From: JALYOK01 sp963840785
GTDB taxonomy: Bacteria; Pseudomonadota; Gammaproteobacteria; Burkholderiales; JALYOK01
Direction: 5' to 3'
DNA length: 64,000 nt
Assembly (NCBI GenBank): GCA_963840785.1
Contig: CAWJAF010000003.1
Span: 620,001-684,000, forward strand
Positions 10,455 to 18,799 of this stretch are shown here, piece by piece. A program made the translations under genes and the position numbers. The notes under the pieces were generated by a model that saw nothing but the letters and a program-made list of their open reading frames with translations, was not told the origin of the DNA and ran no database searches. The first letter of the stretch is position 1, and every line of letters starts with the position of its first letter.

Positions 10455-11104
10455 TCGTCGTTCAGTATCCGAGAAAGCACTACTAACATACCCGCCGTTG
10501 CGCCCCAAATATTGTAACCGTCATAGGGCATGGCGTAAAAGTGCCGCAAGCGCCCGGCGCGCATGGCGCTTTGCATTTGGCGATGGGCAGGATCGATGAC
10601 AAATGATAACGGCACCTCGAACGCGTCAGCCACTTCGAACGAATCGAGCGTCAGTTCAAAAGGCGGCTCCACCCAACCGACGATGGGCGTGACGCGAAAT
10701 CCGGTTGGGATAAAGTAATCGGGAAGACTTCCGAGCAAGTGAATGTGCCGACGCGCCAGGCCGATTTCTTCTTCTGTTTCGCGCAACGCTGTTTCTTCCG
10801 CGTTGGTATCGTTCGCGTCAACTTTGCCGCCGGGAAAACTGATCTGGCCGGCGTGATCGTTCAGATGATCGGTACGACGAGTTAACAACACCGTCAGCCC
10901 GTCGGGGCGATTGACCAGTGGCACCAACACGGCTGCAGGCGTCGTCGCCGCCATTTCTTCCGGCGTCATACTCAATCGGCCGTCTTCTACCGGCAGCGTT
11001 CTGCGAATGCCCAGACGCGCAGCAAGGCTGTGGCGATCAATTGAAGCAACGTCTACACTAGCGGGGTCAAACATTTTCAATGTGGCCGGCGAATTGATTT
11101 CCAT
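10451..11104 (-). CDS. nudL: NudL-type CoA pyrophosphatase (Nudix hydrolase)
   Basis: A 217-residue Nudix hydrolase. The segment LLTRRTDHLNDHAGQISFPG immediately before the Nudix box is the signature of the CoA-diphosphatase (NudL / UPF0035) subgroup. The Nudix box follows, with GGKVD, then ETALRETEEEIGL, so the metal-binding glutamates are present. The expected reaction is hydrolysis of coenzyme A or its derivatives to 3',5'-ADP and 4'-phosphopantetheine. The ATG at 11102-11104 is chosen over an adjacent upstream TTG. The stop overlaps the start of the downstream lipoprotein gene (ATGA), implying translational coupling. Divergent from, and slightly overlapping, the next plus-strand gene. Confidence 0.85.
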   Translation of the reverse strand: MEINSPATLKMFDPASVDVASIDRHSLAARLGIRRTLPVEDGRLSMTPEEMAATTPAAVLVPLVNRPDGLTVLLTRRTDHLNDHAGQISFPGGKVDANDTNAEETALRETEEEIGLARRHIHLLGSLPDYFIPTGFRVTPIVGWVEPPFELTLDSFEVADAFEVPLSFVIDPAHRQMQSAMRAGRLRHFYAMPYDGYNIWGATAGMLVVLSRILNDE

Positions 11105-12611
11105 CAAGACATTTTACCCGACTAAACGACGCCTTTCCTTCCCTACGACTGTTCGCAGTTCGAAACGGTGGATTGCGCTCGTCGCGGTATTTTTCCTCAG
11201 CCCCTGGTTAGCGAACGCCGCCAGCGAATCCGCCTGCCGTCAACTTTACGCGGCGGTGGATAAAAGCATTTCGCAGGCGGGCGTGCGCGACGCGCAGGAA
11301 ATCATGATTAAAGGATTCCCATATCTACGTACCAACCGATTTCTCGCCAGCCTAGTGAACGAAGCGGACACTCAGGAACGTTTTGAATTTCTGCTGACAC
11401 AATTGAGGGCGCTCGATCAGCGTGCGCGCGAGATTGAGCTGAGCAATTTGCCAGCCGTTCAGCGCGCACACGTCGATCGAATCGCCAGTGATGTCACACC
11501 GGATCAGGCGACTCTCGTCGCATCCTTGAAGAATTGCGCACAAATATTGCTCACGGTTGATAGCGCCGATACCGCGGCGATCAAAAAAAATATTCACGTT
11601 CCGCCTCACTATAGCTTGATGCGGCGCCTGGTCGGTCTTTATCCGATCACGGCGATTCCGTTTGCGCGAGGTATTCGTAAATTTCAGGCGGACATGACGC
11701 AGTCGTATGCAAAGAATTTGAACGACGCGGTCGACGAGGCAAACGTCACGGTGTACGCGGCACCTCCCGCAACCTCCCTCGACGTTGCAAAAATCCTAAG
11801 CGAGGCGAGCGAAAATCCGTTGCGTATTCCTTTGCCGACAGAAGAACAGCTTGCGCAATTGTTTACCCGGTTCGCACCGAACTTCGCGGTCGACAGCAAA
11901 GGAGAATTCGATCGACCCGGCGCGATAATGTTGGATGACGACGGCCGCAGTCGAATCGGAACCGGGCCTGCAGCAATTTATACGCTCGCCTCTCATGTCA
12001 AGTTTGCTGGGCAAATTTTGCTGCAATTGAACTACACGATATGGTTTAGCGAGCGTCCCAAAAAGGGCAGATTCGATATGCTCGGCGGCGCGCTCGACGG
12101 CGTGATGTGGCGTGTGACGCTTGCGCCAAACGGCGAACCGCTTCTTTACGATACGATTCATCCGTGCGGTTGTTATCACTTGTTTTTCCCAACCGATCGC
12201 CTCAAAGCCCGCGCACCGCATCGGTCGCTTCAGGAACACGCCTATATTCCGCAGAACGCGCCGCAGCTAGAAGCAGTTGCGCGCCCAACCATTTGGATCG
12301 AAAGCGCAACACACTATGTTGTGCGCGTAACCAACGAATCGCTGGCAACATCGGCGCAATATGGATTTGCAGACTACGATCAACTGCGCTCGCTGACAAA
12401 AAAAGACGGCACGCGGCAAAGTTTGTTTCGTCCCGACGGCCTAGTGAAAGGCAGCGAACGCGGCGAACGCGTGTTGTTTTGGCCGATGGGGATTGCCAGT
12501 GCCGGGGCGATGCGGCAATGGGGACATCACGCAACGGCATTCGTCGGCATGCGGCATTTTGACGACGCTGATTTGATCGAGAAAGCGTTCGAGCTGGCAA
12601 CTTCAGAATGA
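11094..12611 (+). CDS. Exported protein of unknown function
   Basis: About 505 residues if the TTG at 11094 is used. The reading frame is open further upstream, but only as a shadow of the Nudix gene. From 11094 the N-terminus has a basic stretch (PTKRR...RSSKR) followed by a signal-peptide core, WIALVAVFFLSPWLANA, then mature sequence starting near ASESACRQLYAAVDK. It holds HPCGCYH, a Cys/His cluster that could bind metal, and a tail with QWGHHATAFVGMRHFDD. I know no family for it. The frame is intact. The start codon is weak and the 5' end overlaps the divergent nudL gene, so the start is uncertain. Probably periplasmic. Confidence 0.6.
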   Translation: MISIKTFYPTKRRLSFPTTVRSSKRWIALVAVFFLSPWLANAASESACRQLYAAVDKSISQAGVRDAQEIMIKGFPYLRTNRFLASLVNEADTQERFEFLLTQLRALDQRAREIELSNLPAVQRAHVDRIASDVTPDQATLVASLKNCAQILLTVDSADTAAIKKNIHVPPHYSLMRRLVGLYPITAIPFARGIRKFQADMTQSYAKNLNDAVDEANVTVYAAPPATSLDVAKILSEASENPLRIPLPTEEQLAQLFTRFAPNFAVDSKGEFDRPGAIMLDDDGRSRIGTGPAAIYTLASHVKFAGQILLQLNYTIWFSERPKKGRFDMLGGALDGVMWRVTLAPNGEPLLYDTIHPCGCYHLFFPTDRLKARAPHRSLQEHAYIPQNAPQLEAVARPTIWIESATHYVVRVTNESLATSAQYGFADYDQLRSLTKKDGTRQSLFRPDGLVKGSERGERVLFWPMGIASAGAMRQWGHHATAFVGMRHFDDADLIEKAFELATSE

Positions 12612-12710
12612 CCTCGCCTAGATGCGCGCCACGCTTTTACCTCAGCATTGCCCGGCCTGCGACTCAATAACCACGCGCCGCTCCAAGCATATTCCATAAA
12701 GTGAAAGTAC

Positions 12711-12739
12711 TTGCCGTATCGCTATGATTTACTCATAAT
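12711..12739 (+). promoter_or_regulatory. Sigma-70-like promoter of the class II aldolase gene
   Basis: TTGCCG (12711-12716) and CATAAT (12734-12739) are separated by 17 bases, with the aldolase ATG 32 bases downstream of the -10 box. This is by eye only. Confidence 0.5.
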
Positions 12740-12771
12740 TCTCGCTCTTCGGTTCGCCTTGCAGGTAATGT

Positions 12772-13512
12772 ATGTTTAATGACGCCGCTATTATTCAAGC
12801 TCGTATCGATCTCACTGCCGCGCTACGTTGGGCTGCGCGGCTGGGTCTTAACGAAGGCGTATGTAATCACTTTAGTTTGACCTTGCCCGGTCATCCCGAT
12901 CATTTTCTGATCAACCCGCAAGGCTTTCATTGGTCGGAAATCACGCCGAACGATTTAGTTATTCTCGATGGCAAAGGCGCGATCGTTGCCAGTAAAAACC
13001 AAGTGGAACCCACCGCATTTTTTATTCACGGCGGCATCCATCGCGGCAATCACAAAGCCTGTGTGTTGCACACCCATATGCCCTACACGACTGCGCTAAC
13101 GCTGCTGGACAATGGCGAATTGATATGGGCGAATCAAAATGCATTGCGCTTTTATGGACGGGTAGCCTATGACCATGGCGGCTATGGCGGCGTCGCGCTA
13201 GCCAAGGAAGAAGGCGACCGCATGTGCAAAGCCCTCGGGAACGCTGACGTGCTTTTCCTCGAACATCACGGCATAGTCGTTTGCGGCGAATCCATTGCCT
13301 ATGCATTCGACGATCTGTATTACCTCGAACGCAGTTGCATGGTGCAAGTGTTGGCGCAAAGCACCGGGCAAAAACTTAAGATGATTCCAGAACGCTTACG
13401 ACAGGGCGTGGCTGATCAAATTGGCGGTGAACGCCAGCAATCGATCCTACATTTCGACGCGCTTAAGCGCATATTAGATCGCGAAGAACCCGGTTGGTCT
13501 ACGGCTAATTAA
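12772..13512 (+). CDS. Class II aldolase/adducin family protein
   Basis: A 246-residue intact member of the class II aldolase / adducin fold, related to fuculose-phosphate aldolase. Zinc ligands are visible as LHTHMPY (residues 99-105) and EHHGIVV (about 164-170). The catalytic glutamate position is probably in the NQVEPTAFFIHGG segment. The N-terminal RWAARLGLNEGVCNHFSLTL is typical of the decarboxylase-like group that acts on sugar acids or keto acids. Substrate is unknown. The gene overlaps the convergent ABC permease gene by 8 bases at its 3' end. Confidence 0.85.
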   Translation: MFNDAAIIQARIDLTAALRWAARLGLNEGVCNHFSLTLPGHPDHFLINPQGFHWSEITPNDLVILDGKGAIVASKNQVEPTAFFIHGGIHRGNHKACVLHTHMPYTTALTLLDNGELIWANQNALRFYGRVAYDHGGYGGVALAKEEGDRMCKALGNADVLFLEHHGIVVCGESIAYAFDDLYYLERSCMVQVLAQSTGQKLKMIPERLRQGVADQIGGERQQSILHFDALKRILDREEPGWSTAN

Positions 13513-15109
13513 CTCGTGGATCAATGTAGTCGACGCCCACCGGCGTAATCACACGAGCAATCCAGCCAAATAGCCAATAAAGCGCCAGCGCTAACAGAAC
13601 TGCCGGAATGGCGCCCGACAACATACGCAGGACGTCTTGTTCTAGCAAACCTGCGAGAATCGGTTCACCAAAGCCGCCCGAGCCAACCAGAGCGGCGATC
13701 ATTGCCGTTCCCACATTGACGACGGCGCAGCGTTGAATGCCTTTGCCGATCACGGCCGTCGCCAACGGCAAATCAACCAAATTCAATCGAGCCCGCCCAG
13801 ACAAACTCTGCAACGTCGCCGCGTCGATCAGATCCTCCGGGATCGTGCGCAGCCCCACATACGTATGAGATACGATCGGCCAAAGGCCGTATACGAACAT
13901 CGCCAGAATCGCCGGAAATGGCCCCAAGCGCTGTGCGAGTACGGCGCAAAATACCAGTAGCGCGAGAAATGGCGTGAGCCCAATTAGCTTCATTCCGCCG
14001 AGAATGTAGCGTCCGATTCCTGCGCGCCCAGCCGCCCAAATCCCGAGTGGAATGCCAATGATCACGCTGAACGCGAGGCCCGCAAAAACTAAGCGCAAGT
14101 GGCGCATTGTCGTTGCAAAAAAATCGTGCCAGACGGGCTGATCCGGTTCTGCGATTGGCTCGCTGCTGTCCTGAATGGCAGATTCAATCGCCGCGGGGTT
14201 GCTTACCTCGGAAGTTACTGCCGGTTCCGCACCGACACTGCCGCGGCGCGAGCCTAACCATTCAGCGATGATGTCCGACACCTTCATCGCGCCAAACTCA
14301 ACGCGCCAATTGAAATCGCGTAGGGTTCGCTCCGTAAGGGAATTTTCCAAACTCTTTAAGCGCTGCCATGATTTTGGCAATCGCTTCGGCAGGTCAACAC
14401 GGTGCAATAACACGACGTCATGGCCGCCAAAATAGTTTTGATCGTCTTCTAAGACACGCAGGCTCTGCTTCGTAATAATGGCGTCGGTCTGCAACACGTC
14501 GATCACGTCGACCTGTCGCGCGGTGAGTGCTTTGTCTCGCGCGTCGACATTCACTTCCTTAACGGCCATTGGCGCCAGGAACGTGCCCTGTTTGCGTAGC
14601 GCAGTGAATCCACCGCGATCGTTCATAAACATCGAAGAAAATCCGAAACGAAGCTGAGGGTGTTCTGTCAGGTCGCCAATGGTTTTCAGTTTTGAATTAC
14701 GCGCAACCGATTCTGGGACCGCTAATCCATATTTGCGTTGAAAGCCCAATGGTATTGCGACCGCAAGACCACGCAATGCCAATTCCTTGTTAGCGCGATC
14801 GAGCTCTAACGGCGGGGTAAGCAACAAGATTTCACGCGCCAAAACATCCATTGCGACTGGGTACACATCAATGGAACCTTTAATCAGCGCGACTGTATTC
14901 TCGATAAGGTCTCCGCTATTGGAGCCCCGCACGGGTTTCGAATCACCGCCTTGTGCCACCGTCTGGACGATTAACTCCGCCAGTATCTTGGATTCAGTGT
15001 TTGCGTCTGTGCCAACGCGCAGTATTTCTTCGGCTCGCCCTAGCGAACAAGTGAGAACAAGCGCAGCGATATGAGTCGCGCAAAGTGCGCGCGCGACTAG
15101 TGTAGCCAC
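13505..15109 (-). CDS. Osmoprotectant-type ABC transporter, substrate-binding/permease fusion (divergent copy)
   Basis: A 534-residue fusion. It has a signal peptide (ALCATHIAALVLTCSLGRA), then an OpuC/ProX-like binding domain (about 28-300), a Ser/Glu/Pro linker (about 300-335) and a ProW/OpuCB-type permease with about six membrane segments (about 340-525). It is a paralogue of the neighbour at 16146-17672, but the ligand region differs. Where the neighbour has DIYPDYTGT, this one has DVYPVAMDV, losing the tyrosine and TGT motif common in betaine binders. It may therefore bind something else or nothing. The GTG start overlaps the end of its ATPase gene by 13 bases. The permease EAA-like loop is also altered (DAATLQSLSGRARL against ESAEVLGLPASARL). 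Confidence 0.75.
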   Translation of the reverse strand: MATLVARALCATHIAALVLTCSLGRAEEILRVGTDANTESKILAELIVQTVAQGGDSKPVRGSNSGDLIENTVALIKGSIDVYPVAMDVLAREILLLTPPLELDRANKELALRGLAVAIPLGFQRKYGLAVPESVARNSKLKTIGDLTEHPQLRFGFSSMFMNDRGGFTALRKQGTFLAPMAVKEVNVDARDKALTARQVDVIDVLQTDAIITKQSLRVLEDDQNYFGGHDVVLLHRVDLPKRLPKSWQRLKSLENSLTERTLRDFNWRVEFGAMKVSDIIAEWLGSRRGSVGAEPAVTSEVSNPAAIESAIQDSSEPIAEPDQPVWHDFFATTMRHLRLVFAGLAFSVIIGIPLGIWAAGRAGIGRYILGGMKLIGLTPFLALLVFCAVLAQRLGPFPAILAMFVYGLWPIVSHTYVGLRTIPEDLIDAATLQSLSGRARLNLVDLPLATAVIGKGIQRCAVVNVGTAMIAALVGSGGFGEPILAGLLEQDVLRMLSGAIPAVLLALALYWLFGWIARVITPVGVDYIDPRVN

Positions 15110-15831
15110 AGCCGCTGGGCGCGCATGAAATCGCTTACTTCGTCGTCGACGGGATTATCAATCAGGTCCATCAAATGTCCCCGCTGCGCGAGTTGACCGT
15201 CAATCAATAACACCGCGTGGTCGGCTAAATTCAAAGCTTCATCAAGATCTTGAGTGACCCACACTACCGTCTTATTTAGGCGTCGCAACGTATTGCTCAA
15301 TTCTGCTAACGCCACGGCGCGTGACATGCGATCGAAATCGCTCAGCACATCGTCAAACAGCAAAACCTGCGGATCCGGCATAAGCGCACGAACCATCGCG
15401 ACACGAATTTTTTGCCAAGGTGAGAGTTGCTGCGGATAGTGTTTAAGGCCTTGCGGTGAGATGCGAAAAATTTCTGTCAATTCTGCAAGACGACGATCAA
15501 TCATCGGTTGACTGATATGGGCCCGGCGCAAGCGCAACGTCACGTTTTCTTCCACGGACATGTGCGGAAACAGTGCGCCACCCGCAACCAAATAACCAAT
15601 TTTTCGGCGGATGCCTTCGATCGAACTTTGGTTTAGCTCAATATCGTCGACGAAAACGCTACCGTTGTCGGCGCGATCCAATCCGGCGAATAAACGTAAC
15701 ACGGCGGATTTACCTGATCCCTCCGGTCCGAGCATAACGGTCGTGGTCGCGGTCGCAAAATCCAGCGTAATTGGGCCGACAATGATTTTGCCAGCCAAGG
15801 ACTTAGTGACATCTTCTAATCTCAAAATCAT
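15097..15831 (-). CDS. ABC transporter ATP-binding protein with degenerate catalytic motifs
   Basis: A 244-residue ABC ATPase paired with the fusion permease downstream. Walker A is intact (GPEGSGKS, residues 35-42), but the other motifs are changed. The A-loop aromatic is absent (TKSLAGK). The Q-loop glutamine is Ala83 (GYLVAGGALFPH). The signature is LSPWQ (136-140) instead of LSGGQ/E. The catalytic Glu after Walker B is Asp161 (LLFDDV). The switch His is Gln194 (WVTQDLDEA). The canonical paralogue at 17669-18364 keeps all of these. The frame is intact over the full normal length and codons look normal, so it is not a decaying pseudogene by that measure. It should bind nucleotide but hydrolyse poorly; it may act as a regulatory or asymmetric partner subunit. 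Confidence 0.85.
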   Translation of the reverse strand: MILRLEDVTKSLAGKIIVGPITLDFATATTTVMLGPEGSGKSAVLRLFAGLDRADNGSVFVDDIELNQSSIEGIRRKIGYLVAGGALFPHMSVEENVTLRLRRAHISQPMIDRRLAELTEIFRISPQGLKHYPQQLSPWQKIRVAMVRALMPDPQVLLFDDVLSDFDRMSRAVALAELSNTLRRLNKTVVWVTQDLDEALNLADHAVLLIDGQLAQRGHLMDLIDNPVDDEVSDFMRAQRLWLH

Positions 15832-16088
15832 GTTTTTCTAGGCAGCGCGGCAACCCTATCATTGCGGTCACGCTTACCTGCTGTTGTTGTTCTTATGTGC
15901 CGTTTTAAACGCGGCGACTTTTATCGTCTTGCCTGAAGCATAGACGGTAATTGGTTTTTTTAAAACCTAGGGCAAATGAATTTGTGCGGTCAATCAGTCA
16001 AAAACGCGCGTTGAAATTTACACACTTAAAGTAAAACTTCAATATTCAGCGCGCGCAACAAATCGAAAAATCGACGCGACAGATGCTC

Positions 16089-16140
16089 GGAGACGCGCGC
16101 CAATACTGGGTGGCCTTAGGCCATTGCCTCTCTGGGCATG
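16089..16140 (+). repeat. Dispersed hairpin repeat, copy 3
   Basis: GGAGACGCGCGCCAATACTGG followed by a second arm pair, GGCCTTAGGCC and CCTCTCTGGGCATG. It ends 6 bases before the stop of the fusion permease gene at 16146. The rest of the 304-base gap 15842-16145 is AT-rich with no recognisable gene; it separates the two ABC operons. Confidence 0.55.
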
Positions 16141-16145
16141 TTTTG

Positions 16146-17672
16146 TTAAGCGCGACGCGGTAAACGCAAGCCTGGCGAAATCAACTGACGATCAAGCAGA
16201 TCAAATCCCCATTGCACTAGTAACGCGAGCACTGCGGCGGGAACCGCGCCAGCCAGAAGCAACATATTGTCATTCAGTGCTAGGCCGGCTGCGATGCGTT
16301 CGCCATAACCGCCCGCGCCGATAAATGCAGCGATCGTAGCGGTGCCCACGTTGATCACCGCAGATGTTTTAATACCCGCTAGCATCGTGCCCATCGCCAA
16401 TGGCAATTCGACCCGCCTAAGTCGTGCAGAAGCTGGCAGGCCTAAAACTTCTGCCGACTCGCGCAAGCGCGGCGCGATCTGTGTCAATCCGGTATAGGTA
16501 TTGCGCACAATCGGCAAGAGTGCATAAAGAAACAACGCGACGAGCGCCGGCACCGTACCGATTTGGTGAAATACCGGAATCAAAAATGCCAGTAGCGCGA
16601 GCGAGGGAATGGTTTGCAGCATGCCGGTCAACGTCAAAATAACTTTCGCGAAATAAGAATGGCGGCTCGCTGCGATTCCCAATGGCACACCAACCAGCAC
16701 ACTCGCCAGTAACGAGACGAAGACCAACTGTAAATGCTGCAAGGTTAACGGCCAAAAATCCGGCGCAAATAATCGGCTCCAAAAGGTTGGCGGCGGTGTC
16801 TTTTTGCTAATCCCACTGGTTTCTTTTTCAAGGAAATTTCGCGCTACCATCGCGAAATCTTTGCCATCCAATTCGGCTTCTGCGTTCAACCGCACCATTG
16901 CGGCGTCGTCGATCGTGCCGCGCAAACGCTGCAAACGCTGCCACACATTCGGAAAACGCTTTGGCAAATCGAGCCGATAAATCAGCACCGCTTCGTACGG
17001 TGGAAAATAGTGTTTATCGTCGGCCAACACACGCAGCTTGAATTTTTGAATTTTTGCGTCGGTCGAATAGATATCGATGACATCGATTTGTTGCGCGGCC
17101 AACGCCTCGTAGGCTAAGCCGTGATCGAGCCCAGTGGCGCGTATCCGCTTATTGAGGCCATAGGTTCCAATCAAACCGAGCCAGCCATCGGTACGTCCTA
17201 GAAATTCTTGCGATAGCCCGAATTTGAGTTCTGAATGGGCCGCCAAGTCTGACAACTTTTTGATGCCCAGCGCTTCGGCCTGGGTTTCCAGCATCGCTAA
17301 CGCATACGTATTGTTGAAGCCGAACGGAACGGCGACACCCAGACCGTCGGCAGCCAGAATCGCGTTGAGCCGCATCAAGTCGAACGCATCGTCGAGCTTC
17401 AACAACTCCTTCGCGATCGTTCCGGTGTAGTCGGGATAGATATCGATTGCACCGCTCTTTAACGCCGCGAACACGATACCCGTATTGCCGAGCCCTTGGC
17501 GATGACTTACGCCCGCCTCGCCAGTCTCCACGGCAGCCTGCGTCACAATTTCCCCGAGGATGTACGATTCGGTAAAGCGCTTGGAGCCGATTTTGAGTTC
17601 ATCTTTCGCCGCGTGGCCATGCATAGTGGCAGCAATCAAAATCAACACAGTAAGAATACGAAATGTTTTCAC
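16146..17672 (-). CDS. Osmoprotectant ABC transporter, substrate-binding/permease fusion
   Basis: A 508-residue fusion. It has a signal peptide (ILTVLILIAATMHGHAA), then an OpuCC/ProX-type binding domain (about 24-290, with LKIGSKRFTESYILGEI and DIYPDYTGTIAKELL, the family ligand-site motifs), then a ProW-type permease (about 305-500) with QTIPSLALLAFL and an INVGTATIAAFIGAGGYGE block. Uptake of glycine betaine, choline or a related compatible solute is expected. Its ATG overlaps the TGA of the ATPase gene (ATGA at 17669-17672), so the two are translationally coupled. It is the first copy of a tandem duplication, the second being at 13505-15831. Confidence 0.85.
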   Translation of the reverse strand: MKTFRILTVLILIAATMHGHAAKDELKIGSKRFTESYILGEIVTQAAVETGEAGVSHRQGLGNTGIVFAALKSGAIDIYPDYTGTIAKELLKLDDAFDLMRLNAILAADGLGVAVPFGFNNTYALAMLETQAEALGIKKLSDLAAHSELKFGLSQEFLGRTDGWLGLIGTYGLNKRIRATGLDHGLAYEALAAQQIDVIDIYSTDAKIQKFKLRVLADDKHYFPPYEAVLIYRLDLPKRFPNVWQRLQRLRGTIDDAAMVRLNAEAELDGKDFAMVARNFLEKETSGISKKTPPPTFWSRLFAPDFWPLTLQHLQLVFVSLLASVLVGVPLGIAASRHSYFAKVILTLTGMLQTIPSLALLAFLIPVFHQIGTVPALVALFLYALLPIVRNTYTGLTQIAPRLRESAEVLGLPASARLRRVELPLAMGTMLAGIKTSAVINVGTATIAAFIGAGGYGERIAAGLALNDNMLLLAGAVPAAVLALLVQWGFDLLDRQLISPGLRLPRRA

Positions 17673-18364
17673 GATCGTAGGCTGGACGGCCAGCCCCGTT
17701 GTGCGCGCATAAATTCGGTAACGAACGGATCCGCTGGACGCGCTTGAAATTCTTCCGGCGCGCCACTTTGTATCACCATGCCAGCGCGCATCAGGACAAT
17801 TTGATCGGCGAAATACGCCGCTTCGTTCATGTCATGCGTCACCATCACGACAGTCTTTTTCAGTTGCGCAAATATCGTTTTGAGCTCGCCTTGCAGTGCG
17901 TGACGCGTCATGGGATCGAGCGCGCCGAGCGGTTCGTCCAAAAACAATACTTGCGGGCCGAGCATTAACGCACGCATCAGGGCGACTCGCTGCCGCTCGC
18001 CACCGGACAACTGCTGTGGATAGCGATCGAGCGAGGCGTCGGACAGATGGACCAGATCCGTTAATTCGGCCAGGGTTTGCGTCACTCGCACTGGATCACG
18101 CTTTAAATGGCGTGCCAGCAACACCACATTTTCGCGCGCCGTAAGGTGCGGAAACAGGCCTCCGTCCTGAATGACATAACCGATTTGGTGGCGCCATTCG
18201 ATCAAATTCGCGTCGGTCAAATCGACATCGTTGACAATGACGCGCCCCTGGTCGGGACCTACCAGGCCGACTAACAGTCGAATCAATGTCGATTTCCCGC
18301 AGCCGCTCGGACCGATCAAGACCGTCGTCGCCGATGGCCGGAACGCGTACTGAAGCGGCGCCAA
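17669..18364 (-). CDS. Osmoprotectant ABC transporter ATP-binding protein (canonical copy)
   Basis: An ABC ATPase of the OpuA/OpuC type with all motifs intact: Walker A GPSGCGKS, Q-loop YVIQDGG, signature LSGGE, Walker B LFLDEP and switch His in MVTHD. The TTG at 18364 is the first standard start codon in frame. However, family homology continues upstream in the same frame to about 18411 (IIALENVSKRYGD, containing the A-loop Tyr) and is bounded by a stop. The true start may be a rare ATT near 18411, or a base error may hide it. It is preceded by a good promoter and a palindrome at 18551-18610. It powers the permease fusion encoded immediately downstream. Confidence 0.88.
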   Translation of the reverse strand: MAPLQYAFRPSATTVLIGPSGCGKSTLIRLLVGLVGPDQGRVIVNDVDLTDANLIEWRHQIGYVIQDGGLFPHLTARENVVLLARHLKRDPVRVTQTLAELTDLVHLSDASLDRYPQQLSGGERQRVALMRALMLGPQVLFLDEPLGALDPMTRHALQGELKTIFAQLKKTVVMVTHDMNEAAYFADQIVLMRAGMVIQSGAPEEFQARPADPFVTEFMRAQRGWPSSLRS

Positions 18365-18550
18365 CGCAATGACGTCACCATAACGCTTGGAAACATTTTC
18401 TAGCGCAATAATAGCTAGCTCCCACTGTTAAAATGCCCAGCCAGCGAGTGATCGCTAAGTCTCGCGATCGATGAATCGTTTTATTTTCTTACGGCATTAC
18501 CGGCAGCGCTCGAATCGAACGTTTTTTGACTTGCTGTTGAAATGGGCTTA

Positions 18551-18567
18551 GTTAGACCTGATCTAAC
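18551..18567. promoter_or_regulatory. Palindromic operator candidate of the ABC operon
   Basis: GTTAGA CCTGA TCTAAC, a perfect 6-base inverted repeat just downstream of the promoter at 18583-18610, placing it at roughly +9 to +25. This is the position expected for a repressor. The regulator is unknown. Confidence 0.4.
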
Positions 18568-18582
18568 AGTCCATGCGTTGTC

Positions 18583-18610
18583 AGGATACCGGATGATTTT
18601 CTGCTGTCAA
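18583..18610 (-). promoter_or_regulatory. Sigma-70-like promoter of the ABC transporter operon
   Basis: On the minus strand, TTGACA (18610-18605), 16 bases, then TATCCT (18588-18583). This is a consensus -35 with a fair -10, about 170 bases upstream of the ATPase coding region. Confidence 0.6.
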
Positions 18611-18652
18611 GCCTAACGTGGTCAACAACGTGAAGAACCTCTTACAAATCGG

Positions 18653-18710
18653 GCCTGAGAGCCATTATCCAGGTGCATGGCTTTGGGCCATGCGCCTCTT
18701 TAGGCAATCG
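18653..18710 (+). repeat. Dispersed hairpin repeat, copy 4
   Basis: GCCTGAGAGCC, ATTATCCAGGTGCAT, GGCTTTGGGCCATG, then CGCCTCTTTAGGCAATCG. It lies in the 18421-18799 gap between the ABC operon and the nitrile hydratase alpha gene. Apart from the promoter and operator listed, I see nothing else in that gap. Confidence 0.55.
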
Positions 18711-18799
18711 TTAACCGCGTCAGGATATGCAAGAAGCAGTCGCAACGCCAATCATGCTATCGCGCGTCACGAGCGCCGCCAAGTTGATTTTCGCTGAAA

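Noticed and set aside
11796..12600. Overlapping open frames inside the exported protein gene at 11094-12611
   Set aside because: Arg/Ser/Ala-rich shadow sequences without start signals or domains.
15097..15831. Calling the degenerate ATPase a pseudogene
   Set aside because: The frame is full length and intact, overlaps its permease gene normally and keeps Walker A; substitution of catalytic residues alone does not show loss of the gene.
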